From Ramazzottius varieornatus (taxonomy: Eukaryota; Tardigrada; Eutardigrada; Parachela; Ramazzottiidae): DNA of 64,000 bases. Under the pieces are notes generated by a model that worked only from the letters and a program-made list of their open reading frames with translations, did not search any database and had not been told where the DNA came from. Position 1 is the first letter of the stretch. Each line of letters starts with the position of its first letter. The stretch is taken from the NCBI GenBank assembly GCA_001949185.1, contig BDGG01000001.1, positions 6,906,325 to 6,970,324 of the forward strand. Direction: 5' to 3'. The position numbers and the translations under genes were made by a program. Of the stretch, positions 24,982 to 35,268 are shown one piece after another.

Positions 24982-26218
24982 GTTGCAGCCGTCGAGAACT
25001 CCGACTTTACGACAGCAACCCTGCTGTTCCTGCAGAAACAGACCCACTTCCGTTGGGAAGTCTCAGACCAACAATATTCACTTCAAAGTCCAACCAAAAA
25101 TTCTTACTGAAATATTCTCCGCACCGATTCAGGCAGAATGAATCACGAATATTCTCCACAGCTTATGAGCGTCTGCACGAGAAAATAATAGCATGACAGA
25201 GAGGATTAGGATGCGAGTTAGAGTGCAATGTTTACCTGCGAATGCACCCAGATTCGATCGATGAAACGTCAGTTGCAAACTCGCCTCATGCGCAGTGCTC
25301 GGCAGCCATCTTCCGTTGCAACGAACAAAATCCGCATCTCAGACGATCCCCATTCCCGGGCAGAAACTGAGATTTCCTGTAACACTTCAACGAACGGACC
25401 AATCAGTCTTGCAAGTAATTGTCACCACTTCGTTACCAAACAATTTAAAACAAAGAAAAATATGAATGGAAATTTCAATTTCTGTTTACGACTGCCAACC
25501 ATACGTGGGCTGCTAGAGGGGGCCTTGCCAGAAGGTCAAACACACTGATTGAGCGATTGATTGATTACGTTCCTCCAGCAAATAGGTATTAGGACCGATA
25601 TGGTGTACGTCATGCGTTGATGATATACAGTACGTAATGTTACGTAATCTACTAACAAACTCAAGACGAGCTCTTCATTCAATCAAGGAATCCGAGCAAC
25701 AGAAGAAAACCGTCTGGCCAAACACAAGAAACCGCTGGGGTGCAAAAAGCGTGAGCGACACATTTTGAACCGGGTGTCTGTTTGTGGAAGTCTACACCAC
25801 GTACACGTTACCAAGTGCTTGATAATGACTAATCGAACGCCGTTTTTGACGGCTTGTGGTCTTGGCAGGCCATGTGCAAGGGGAGGCCCCTTTCAGCAGC
25901 TCATGACTGCTGCCAACTCGGGCGATGTGAGTTATAACCACTCCACACGCAACGGTGGGAGAGGCTAGCATGTACGACTGTCATGTCATATCGAGGGTGT
26001 AAGGTAATGTGATGTTGTCCACATCTAATTTTATCGCTGTGACGCGCAGATGCAGCCGTTGATTTATGCGAAGAGTGCGCAATTCGGGTGGGTAAATTCC
26101 GCTCAGAGTTTTGTGTACATAAGCGCCATGCCTTTATCGCGCAGTACACTTTCATTGCTGATCTTCTGCGACTTGAACGCCCTGTCTTAGGGTGCTGGAG
26201 TTTTGAGGATATTCAGCC
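24982..26218. other. Divergent intergenic region, CDC14 / RecQ-like helicase
   Basis: About 1.2 kb between two divergent starts, so both promoters should lie here. I see no canonical TATA box at a convincing distance, no repeat and no RNA gene. Confidence 0.4.
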
Positions 26219-28315
26219 ATGGCGACTATAGTGGAAACTATAAGATCTGTTATTGGACTACCGGATAAGCAGGGAAACCAAACAGAAGATGAAAAGTTGG
26301 ACGAGAGAATTTACGAAGTGGCGAAGGAAAAATACGGTGAGTATTCAGCTGTGAATACGTCACATGCAAATCATTTCTTTTTGCAGGAATAAGCAAAGAT
26401 GATCTGAAGGAGTTCTCAAAGGAATCTTGCAAAGGCATTCTCAATGGGCAAGTCCATGTGCTTCGTCATGCCGACGCTCCTCACAAAGATGCGGACATTG
26501 GTTATTGAACCCATACCCCCTCTGTTGTTTGACGAGAAACATGGAGTGGAAAAGAAGGTACAATAAATTTAAACAAGAAAAATGTTGACAAAATGTATAG
26601 TCGAGTACACGCAGGACGTTACTGCAATAACAAAAGAAAGCCACCAGAGTGCCCGCTGTCCAGACATAGCGTTACCTCAGTGACGCCATATGAAACATTA
26701 TCAGCTGCAAGATGAAATCACCTGTGGTTATGTTGTCATGTCATAACAATAGAACCCGCTTTTGTTTTTTCAGGGCCTGAAGGTAGCGGTAATAGACAAC
26801 ACCTACACCGACCCCAAAGGTGCAAACAGAGACGTCAATGTGGCGGATATGATCAAGAAAGCCGATATGATCTACGTTACTCCCGATGCCTGCTTTGACG
26901 ACAACGGGAAGAACTCGAGAGTGATGGACGCTGTGATTGCTCTCAACCAGACGGAAAAGCTCGTGTTGGTCGCTTTGGATGAAGCGCACCTGGCCTGGCA
27001 TGAAGCAAAGTAAACCAAAACTCAGTAGCGCTTGTTCAAATAATGGATAGGTTATGACGTTTCTTATTTTAGGCCGCAGTTCAAAGCGTTGAGGAACCTT
27101 AAGAACCTGTTCCCAAATGTGGCGCTGATGACGGCGACGGGCACCGCGACAAAGCCCACGCGGGAAAAGCTGTTGAAAGAACTGTTGCGAGCAGATCGAT
27201 CCAAAGAGCTTTGGGCATCCGTGGATGCTCCCAATATTCGAGCGCGCTGCTATCACGTCGAAGTGAAGAAAGGCTCCGCAAAGAAATCCAAGGAAGGCGA
27301 GGAAGCTGACGCGCCACACGAAACGAAAACCACACCTGGTATACTCACTTGTCTTGTACACCAGAGTTAAACAGGAATTGATTATGTGGTTATGATTGTT
27401 TGTAGGCGACTGGAAGAAACTTGTGGAACTAATAGCCAAAGAAGTCAAGAACGAGCCGGCGGTATTCTTCTACGATAATCAGCAGGCAATTGACGTCATC
27501 GCGGAAGCCTTCAAGAAGTACGCCAGCGACATAATAACCCTAACTTACACCGGTGACTATGACGGTACGTTTCTGGAGGTTGAGAGTCTGTCAAGCGGGA
27601 ACGACGTTCATATTCTGCTGTCGTTTTCAGCCAAGACGCAAGCGGAAATTTTGGAGAAATGGAAAAAGAACGAGGCAACTTTGGTCATCGCCACTTCAGC
27701 CTTCGGACACGGTGTTAGTCGAGTTGATGTTCGGCATGTAAGTAGCTCATTCTGCGGAACATTTGTCTGATCATACTGGAAATTTCTTGATTAAATTTGT
27801 CAGGTATATCATTTGGGTGTGCCTCAGAGCTTGGAAGAGTGGGTTCAGGAAGCTGGTCGAGCAGGAAGAGACGGCAAGCCCGCGACAGGTGCCGCACAGA
27901 TTTGTTGGATCGATGGGGGCTGCAAAATTCACTTACGCTTTTTCCATGTATAGCCACGCTTTTATGGCATGACCAGACACCGGAAGAGATGGCTTTCGAG
28001 GGTCTAGACGAGGAGGACAAGAAGGAAGCTATCAGCCGTCTGAAAGCGATGCAGCTGTAAGGAGCGGAAGTCTTTTCATTGTTGCGGCGTCTTCCAGAGC
28101 TTTGGTCAGCTTTCAGAATCATTCACTATTAACGAGTTTGGGATTCTTCTAGGTACTGTAAAAGCGAGGAATGTCGTCGACGAGTCCTTTTCGAATACTT
28201 TGGCGAAGAGGTCGCCAAAAAGAGCTGTGATAACTGCGACTTGTGCCTGAAGCTACCGGTCCTCGAACGAATCGTCATTGAGCCCCACACTATCGATGCT
28301 TCACTGGATCTATGA
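26219..28315 (+). pseudogene. RecQ-family DNA helicase, short form, frame broken at motif I
   Basis: ATP-dependent 3'-5' DNA helicase family. Exons 26219-26336, 26387-26557, 26774-27009, 27073-27338, 27406-27564, 27631-27737, 27804-27888, 27954-28056, 28153-28315. Visible: LVALDEAHLAW (DEAH box, motif II), LMTATGTAT (motif III), FGHGVSRVDVRHVYHLGVP and QEAGRAGRDGKPA (motifs V/VI), then a RecQ zinc-binding region with CKSEECRRRVLFEYFGE and CDNCDLC. Protein length would be about 470-480; no HRDC domain is seen. The frame fails inside exon 2: upstream frame EFSKESCKGILNGQ runs to a stop, while motif I remnant MGKSMCFVMP is in another frame. The summed exon length (1,408) is not a multiple of three. 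All other junctions are intact, so a recent deletion, an assembly error or a fresh pseudogene are possible. Confidence 0.8.
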
Positions 28316-28881
28316 CCAAACTCACCGGCAATCCTTTGTATATAATTTTGGCGTGCGGTGAATTCACTGGTGGTAATATTAATTTTGTTACGCTTTGCCA
28401 AGATGGAAGCTTTTTTGTGTATACAATCATTTTGTTGTGCCACCAAACCAGTCGGGTGTGTTGTGACTTCCATATTCGTTAGGTTCCTTGTCAGGTTTCG
28501 ACGACGATTTTGTTTCTTTTTAGTTTCACCCTGAGTTATAAGACCGGCGAAATGTGTACTTCTAACAAGAAGATCGAAGAAATACTGAAGGGATAAAAAA
28601 GCCTGAGAAAACAGTTTCCCGACTTTGCATGTAAGACAGAGGCTAGTAAAAGATCTCGAAGCCTTGCGGAAATGAGTATGGTGGAGGCTGGTAGTCCGCA
28701 ACGAGGCGGTGTTTGCCCATGCAAGCCAGAAGTCGCCCAAAGAAGGCCAAATCTAACGCATGCAATTTACGTCCGTTATGTGTCGCCCTCGTCTTCAGTC
28801 CCGGGCCTCTATCACTTCCCACTCTTGCAACTCGGAAGTCAGGCTGCAATGCAAAACTCATAGACGAGGTGAATACATGTG
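28316..28881. other. Intergenic, convergent 3' flanks
   Basis: About 570 bp between the helicase stop and the stop of the minus-strand unknown gene. Open frames here (28129-28740, minus) overlap the antisense of the helicase's last exon and look spurious. Confidence 0.4.
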
Positions 28882-29980
28882 TTAACACCCAAAACCCATG
28901 AGAGGTGTTACGAACTTGAATTCCTTCCAGTATTTGTCCAAAAACTGCACGATGTACAACGTCGCCTCATCAAGATTCTCCAGAGACTGCAGCAACCACT
29001 GTAGCTGCACCTCTGGATAAGGCCAGAAAACTTGGGTGCCCGCATGTTTCAGCAGCCACGCTCGGCTACCCAAAGGGTCGCTGTTCGAGCTCGCGAGATC
29101 GCGTTGTAGTTTCACCCGCCCTATCGGCGATCGTTCTCCCCAAGATTCGCTACAAAAACCAAGATGTTGGCTCACATGCATGGTTTTTGATGTTAACTCA
29201 AATGCAACTCTGACACTAATAGCACGCCAGTTGGGACGTCGGCAAACGCCTGGAGTACAGGGTATAATCATTTGCCCAAGTGGCACACACGTTCGCCCAA
29301 GTGGCGCACGCGTTCCGCCAATGTCAATCAAAACTTGCGCCATCTGGGATCGCGATCTTGCTCAGTTGTCTTGCCGACATTCCAGTGGATCATACGCACT
29401 TTTCATCCTTGTTCCATATTACAGCAAGCCGTGTCGACGGAATCATCTCTTGAGGATGTCTTATTTTCAGTTTACGCATCTTTTCCATGTGCGCCTTCTT
29501 CATAGCTTCCTTCCAACGCGAATAAAGTTCTCCAACGTTTTCGCCAATGACAATCTGGCAGTTGTAAGCCAGCGCATCATGTCTGCAGCGTACTGCACTG
29601 ACCGATGCAAGCTGCGGTTGTAGCAAGTACCAAAGATCACGTTCTCCGAAATGGTCGCTGCAATAAGTGACTTCTGTCAGACGAGGAAAGACTGTTAAGT
29701 GGTGACCGGCACGAAAGTTGATGATGAAAGAGTTCCAGCTTTCCTAAAATATTAGATGTGTAATCGTATTCAGGTTCACTAAGAACAACTCTGACCACGC
29801 TCGTGATTCCTCGAGGGCTATGCATGTCCTGCTTTCTCCGGGAACCTCCATGACAGCCACACCTCGGTTGTGGGCTGGATTCTGCATCAGCAGCGAGTTC
29901 CAGTCGGTGGAAACCCTGATATGTATGGACAAGCCACCGTTCAAAGTCAGTATCCCGGTTTCGAAGCAAGTGGAAGGCCG
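28882..29980 (-). CDS. Unrecognised multi-exon gene (minus strand), partial model
   Basis: At least two coding-like blocks. About 29740-29420 reads ESWNSFIINFRAGHHLTVFP and continues into DLWYLLQPQLASVSAVRCRH and KKAHMEKMRKLKIRHPQE. About 29155-28882 reads ERSPIGRVKLQRDLASSNSD and WPYPEVQLQWLLQSLENLDE and ends FVTPLMGFGC before the stop. The intron between them holds an inverted-repeat element. Upstream, 29944-29790 may be another exon (LLMQNPAHNRGVAVMEVPGE). The flavour recalls leucine-rich F-box-like proteins, but no motif is decisive. I could not fix every splice site or the start; sequence to about 30800 may hold further exons. Confidence 0.4.
29231..29385. mobile_element. Inverted-repeat element copy 7, with internal duplication
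   Basis: In the intron of the unknown minus-strand gene. Ends TGGGACGTCGGCAAACGC and TCTTGCCGACATTCCA. The left core is duplicated in tandem (TTGCCCAAGTGGCACACACG then TCGCCCAAGTGGCGCACGCG); the right core is TTGCGCCATCTGGGATCG. Confidence 0.8.
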
Positions 29981-30040
29981 GCAAACGGAGCGTACAACAT
30001 GTTTGCATCAAGTGGCGCACGCCTCCGGCCAATCCAGTTG
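29971..30040. mobile_element. Inverted-repeat element copy 8 (left half only)
   Basis: TGGAAGGCCGGCAAACGGAG then GCATCAAGTGGCGCACGCC and CCGGCCAAT. No matching right arm is found, so it is a truncated copy. Confidence 0.65.
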
Positions 30041-30860
30041 ACTCAAGAGCTAGGCTCGACTGATGCTGGGCGCATCGGAGTTCCACACCTCCCGTTCGAC
30101 GTCCAGGGCATGTACTTTCGGATAGTTGCTGCAAAAGGAGAATAACTAATTAACTGCAGTTGTGTAATTTCAAGGTACGTAATGAGAATCTGGACAAATA
30201 CCAAAAGATTTGCAGCTGTACCTTAGGCTGTGCCACGAGCAGAAGATGCACAGCATCTCCGGTCGGATCAAGCCGCTTTCACCGTCGTCTTCCTGTCGTC
30301 GTTCGCGTGGCTCTTTCATGGTATCCTCCCAGTGCGCATTGGTATTTTCTGCGACCGGACAGCATTAACACTCGGAAATGTCACACTGGCATTTCCTTGT
30401 TACGACCCGGATTCCAAAAGCGCCGACTTTCAGTGTGACAGAACCCCTGAAATACGTCCAGAGTCAAATTCACACAGCACGCTGTCAAAAGTTCCGCTTT
30501 TCGATTGGTGGTCGTGTATTGAGCTTGCCTGCTTAATCTGGACAATCTGGATTTGGACAAGCGAGTACCGAGATGCTTCAAAGTGTTCCTCGACAAGCTG
30601 GCTGCACTTAGCGAACGCTTGAATGTTCCTCAAACGCCTGCAACGTCTTCATCACTTCCGGTGCTCCCTTGAGAACCATCCGTCCCTTCAGCTGCCGTCT
30701 TTAGCCTTTCGACTCCTGCTTCTCTCTTGCCAAGTCCTCGTTCTTGTATCGGCATTCTTGTCTGCAATCAACAACATAACAGCACAAGTTTGATCAAAAA
30801 CAAAATTAAGCTTTGAGAAAGAGTTTGGAAAATTAACTTTTCAGCTTGCACTCTAAAAAA
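30041..30860. other. Possible 5' part of the unknown minus-strand gene
   Basis: Contains minus-strand open pieces (about 30640-30430, CSQLVEEHFEASRYSLVQIQ; about 30765-30640, MPIQERGLGKREAGVERLKT). They could be upstream exons, but frames do not join cleanly and the function is unknown. Confidence 0.25.
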
Positions 30861-30867
30861 TAAACTG

Positions 30868-31045
30868 AGCCCCGGGAAAAGGATGAACACCCGGGGTAGG
30901 GACGATCGCAACTTGCTAGTAACGGGGCCGTAGGCAGACCTGGAAGAGTAACTTTAATCGCTAGAGCCGCAGACTGCAGTCCCGCAGAGCGTTCGGGAAT
31001 CGGGAACCCCGGTGGAACCCGCCAAGAACGACCTCAGCAAAATAA
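30868..31045. ncRNA. GC-rich, structured segment; possible non-coding RNA
   Basis: A compact GC-rich block flanked on both sides by A-rich sequence (AAAAAATAAA before, AAAATAAAAATA after). It includes a strong stem CCCCGGG / CCCGGGG (30871-30897) and a second GC-rich run GGGAATCGGGAACCCCGG. It lacks a credible open frame. I do not recognise a known RNA family, and it could simply be untranslated leader. Confidence 0.25.
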
Positions 31046-31428
31046 AAATACAAGGTGCTCGATTTTGATTCTTGAGTCTTGATGTATCCGTTATTAATCT
31101 GCCGATCCCACTCCCAGTGAAATGACTGAAGTCTCCAGTGAATTGCTTCCCTGATGGTGCGACTCTTCGCTAGACAGCTTGCTGGCGGTCTCGTCGCGAT
31201 ATCTTAATGAAAAGGAGTCTATCCAGTCTCTACTTCCGGTGGAGCTCACCACCACTGCATTCCTCTGCTCGGTGCATAACCTCATTGTCCGAAACCAAGA
31301 AAAGCTTCCCATACCCTTCGACGACTGGACCGCGCTATCAGCAAGGTATCCGCCCTCGACGTAAGCCATAATGTAGTATTTTGAAACCATGCTTATCGTC
31401 TTTGATATGTGTTTCAGCTGGTGTTATC
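31046..31428. other. 5' flank of RNase Z-like gene
   Basis: About 380 bp. An open stretch at 31179-31364 (+) could be an upstream exon: an acceptor-like TTTCAG lies at 31413-31418, just before the ATG. No repeat seen. Confidence 0.35.
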
Positions 31429-32692
31429 ATGAATTCGGAATTCACACTAAGATTTCCCCAGCAGGAGTACCATTTGAATTGCTGGTCCATCTCGGGTATG
31501 GAGTCCACCGTCACGGTTCGAACTTCTGACGGACCAAGCTATGCTTTCGACATGGGACAAGCCACGAGGCCTTCCGTTTCCGCCGATTACGTTATGATTA
31601 CGCACGGACATACCGATCACTGCGGGGCGATCCATAAACATGTCGCTCAACGAGATCTGCTGTCCAAGCGTCCAGCCACTTATTTCTGCCCTCCCGACAT
31701 CGAGAAGTCACTGAAGGCCATCTGTCGGCAGTACGCCATCATGGGAGAATAGTAAGTCTTTCTGAAGCTCTGCCAGACAGGGAAGATTTTGTGCATTGCT
31801 TCGAAATCGTTCTATCAAACTCAAACAACAATCAAAACAGAAATCAGCTGACTGACTTGTGGCGAGCCAGTCCGGTTACTTTGTGACGCCAGTTTGCGTT
31901 GATAGGCGTTGCCCTACGGCCCACCATGCCTAGCTGGCAGTTTCGTGCTTACGTCACGCTTTGCGGATTGCCGCGCTATGAGCAACTCCGCGCAGTTTTT
32001 GCTTCTTGTCTTGCTCGTTTTTGGCTTCCCGTTTGTTTCGTGTTACTTCCTTTGACCTTCCTTGCGGTTTGCTAAGCTCATGTAGCGTTGTCGCGGAAGT
32101 TTTTCTGATTTCGAATGGTCTTTGTAGCAACAAACCCACCATGGAGAACCCAACGATCCTGCCAATCAGCCTTGGTTCCCGAACCGCTCTGTCCAACAAA
32201 CGCACTCTCGTTCCCTTCATCACCTATCACCGCGTTCCCAGCCAAGGCTACATGATCTACTCCAAAGAACACGTTCTGAAACCCGAATATGCGCACGTGA
32301 ACCCACGACAGGCGCATGAAATGACCCGACAAGGCGTCGAGGTGCGCGAATGGAAAGAAATCCCCGAGATCGCTTACACCGGGGACACAACCTTCGAAGC
32401 TTTCACTGACACCGTCAATGCAGATGTCCTGAATGCCAGGATCCTTATAACCGAAGCCACGTACATCTGTGATAAGCAGTCCCCGTCCAAGGCGAAGGAA
32501 CGCGGACATTGTCATTTGATGGACTTCGCGAAAAATGCGGACTTGTTTCAGAATGTCGGTGCCTTGGTACTTGTTCATTTGTCGGACAGGTATAACAGGA
32601 GGCACGCTGATCAGTGGATCAATAGGAGCTTGCCAATGGCGTTGAAGAAGAAAACGTGGGTTCCGACCTTAAACAAAGACATGGAATACTAA
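31429..32692 (+). CDS. RNase Z-like metallo-beta-lactamase-fold protein
   Basis: Two exons, 31429-31751 and 32128-32692, join in phase to give 295 residues. The zinc motif ITHGHTDHCGAIH (HxHxDH) is at about residues 62-72. The second exon carries AYTGDTTFEAF (metal-bridging Asp), LITEATY, ERGHCHLMD (AxxxGH-like) and LVHLSDRY (last histidine position). This order matches short tRNase Z proteins, especially the nuclear plant TRZ1/2 and bacterial type, more than the long ELAC2 form. Expected role is cutting the 3' trailer of pre-tRNA. Substrate is inferred, not shown; other MBL hydrolases share the fold. The second exon's acceptor TTTGTAG is required to restore the frame (EYNKPTMENP). Confidence 0.85.
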
Positions 32693-32863
32693 CTCGATAA
32701 CTTCCTTGTTATATTCGATTTGTTGAAAGCATGTTTTTCATGGCTGATCTTCACACACACTGTATCCCAGTAAGTGAGATTTTCGATGGGGTGTTTCTTT
32801 TCGGGTTTATCAACTTTTTTCCATAGAACGGAAGTATTTCCGGTTAGAGAACTGACTACGGTA

Positions 32864-32869
32864 AATAAA
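32864..32869 (+). promoter_or_regulatory. Candidate poly(A) signal (AATAAA) for RNase Z-like gene
   Basis: AATAAA 172 nt after the stop, in AT-rich sequence. Confidence 0.4.
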
Positions 32870-34389
32870 ACCGACCAACTTGACATAACATGCTTTTCTG
32901 ACCGTGGTGGTGATTTTCGTATGTGTATCGAGTGGTCAGTCAGACTATCGGCACGCTGTCATTAGGAAGGCGTGTAGCATGTCCAGTATCTAATTACACG
33001 TCCGGCGAAGCCTTTAAACGTCAAATTAGGTATTTTGAAACATGGCCGACACCCATTTGCTCATGTGAAAATATTGTGTGTATGTTTTGGGGCGTTGGTT
33101 CACTTAGACCGGCGATATCGCCAGACTGACCCAATCACTCTGTCATAAAACATCGAAACTGTCGAAGTTTAAAGTAGCGCACAGACCAGTTTCAGCTGTT
33201 ACGGCACGTAATGCTGCTAAAAGGAGGCCTTCCATTTTTCCCTAAAGATGGTCAGATCGAAGAGTGTTTTGTGTCAAGCTGACCGATGATCAACGATGTT
33301 TGACAAGATGTGATGGGAGAAGAAAAAGAAGCTGATGATGAGAGTGTTTCGTGTTGTTGGCCATTATGGTAATGGATGGCTCGCGTTGTGTGTTTCTCTG
33401 TGGCGAACACCTTTTCGCGCTACTCGAGTACATGAATGGATTGATCTCATTCTTTTTGTGAGGCAGGTAACAGCGAGTGTTGTGGCAACCACTGCGTTGG
33501 CGTGCATTGGCTGTTCACTCCATTGTACAAACTTCCATAAATTAAACAACAAAAGCCGCGACTACTGGTAGCGATTAAGGTGTGAATGTTGATGATTACC
33601 CAATGAGGTCGAAGATGCGCAGTCAAGCGTGGCGAACACTGTAGGAAGAAGCTGGTTCAGAAGCTATCTTTGGATACAAAGAAAGACTCGAACAGAGGTG
33701 TTTCTGTTATAAAAAGCATGTCACCCCAAAGTCTTTAACGTGGAAACCTTTTTTCACCTGGCCTTCTGCGCTTCCGAAATTGTCTAGCATACATCAGCGA
33801 ACAATTCTCCGTAGAAAAATGAAATTCCATTTCAACCTTTCATGATTTCATCGTTGCCAGTCTTGAGTTTGAAATCTTGAACACGTAGGTAGACGTTATA
33901 CGTGAATCTGGTGCAAAGTGGGTTTACAAAAATGCAATTATTTATTCATGAATCGGGGTCTACATTTTTTTTGTTTACTAGAGTGCCAGTCAAGTTAGAG
34001 GTAGTATCAGGTTGCGCAGGGCTGATATGGATGTGCCGCATAGGCCGGATAATCAATCAGCAGGCGATCAGTTTACGGCACCAGCAAAATATGATGATGG
34101 GTTGACATGGATCCGCGCGATTTAGCTAGTATTATATCCGGCTGTAACCACCGCCATAAAGACATGCTTGGCCAGACTTTGAGCTTGCAACTTCCGTTGG
34201 TGGGTCAAGCGGATCTTCCGTCTGGTCCCGGCTTCCCACCACGTAGCGGAAGTTCCTCTGTAACACGAGCTTCATGGCCCTCCATAACTTTATTGCACTG
34301 TATGGTCCAACCAGATTGTTTTAGGACGAGTTACGGACTTTATCAATGAAAGCGGAACACGTCTGGTCAGGCTTTCCCAGTCTGCCAAA

Positions 34390-34490
34390 TGGGAACTCGG
34401 CAAATAAAGTCAGTCAGATCCTTTTCAAAACCGGCGCACGCTACCAGTGATTTTGGCCGGAAGCGTGCGCCACTTGCATGAAGACTCTGC
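34390..34490. mobile_element. Inverted-repeat element copy 9
   Basis: TGGGAACTCGGCAAATAAAG at the left, then CCGGCGCACGCTACC; right GGAAGCGTGCGCCACTTGCA. Intergenic; the right arm is degraded. Confidence 0.75.
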
Positions 34491-35131
34491 GGAGCCGGTA
34501 TCGCAGTATTTCTGGGTTGTGCTCGGAACAAGGGTTTTCATGCCATGTAGAAAAAATTTTGCTTGGTTCTTCCGCGCGATACTTAACAACCTGTAACTGA
34601 CTACGATTATAGTTAAATACAACCTGATTTTGGGCTTGATGAGTATAGGCGTATAAATAATGCAACTACCCGGTACATTGCACCTGTCAAACTATGCAGT
34701 TCAGGTCACAAATATGTGTCTATAAAAAAGGTTGGCTTCTCGTAATGTAATGAATTTACAGTGACGGTCACGGCTAGATGCTCCGCCGACATATAGTCAG
34801 TAAAATATTCCGAGATGGCAATCAGGAGACGACCAAGGTCGCCGATCACCGTGGCTCGACGTCATATCTACCGCGCTTTTGTCACCTGTACATGAGCTGG
34901 AGCAGTATCGATGTAACCTGTTTTGTGATTTATTGTTTACTCAACACAACGTAAGCCTCTCATAATCGCATTCATGGAGAAACGTGCGGTTTAACGGCGC
35001 GACTTGAAGTACCCATCTTACCATATTACGCCATAGACAATACACAGGTGCATACATGACACACATTACGCCTACGCAGTAAACTAAATTGATGTCAACT
35101 GAAATAAAAACTCAAATCAAACTATGAAATA

Positions 35132-35268
35132 TGGGAGGCCGGCAAACCAAGTGTCCGGAAACGTGCAGAAAATTTATTCCAATAGTGGCGCACATCTCCA
35201 TTGTTGCTGGCTGGAAGAGTGTGCCACTTAGAATAAGCTGTACATTTCGTTTGCCGGCATTCCATATG
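35132..35268. mobile_element. Inverted-repeat element copy 10, most complete ends
   Basis: Left end TGGGAGGCCGGCAAACCAAG, right end TTTCGTTTGCCGGCATTCCA; cores AATAGTGGCGCACATC and GTGTGCCACTTAGAATA. Both ends are flanked by TA (35132-35133 and after the final CCA), which would be a TA target duplication. Single hairpin of about 135 bp. Confidence 0.85.

Noticed and set aside
24982-25047. Upstream in-frame start for CDC14 at 25047
   Set aside because: The codon is GTG, not ATG; 24981 is the first ATG in the frame.
33165-33230. AGTAGCGCACAGACC resembling the hairpin core
   Set aside because: No opposing arm and poor match outside 8 bp.
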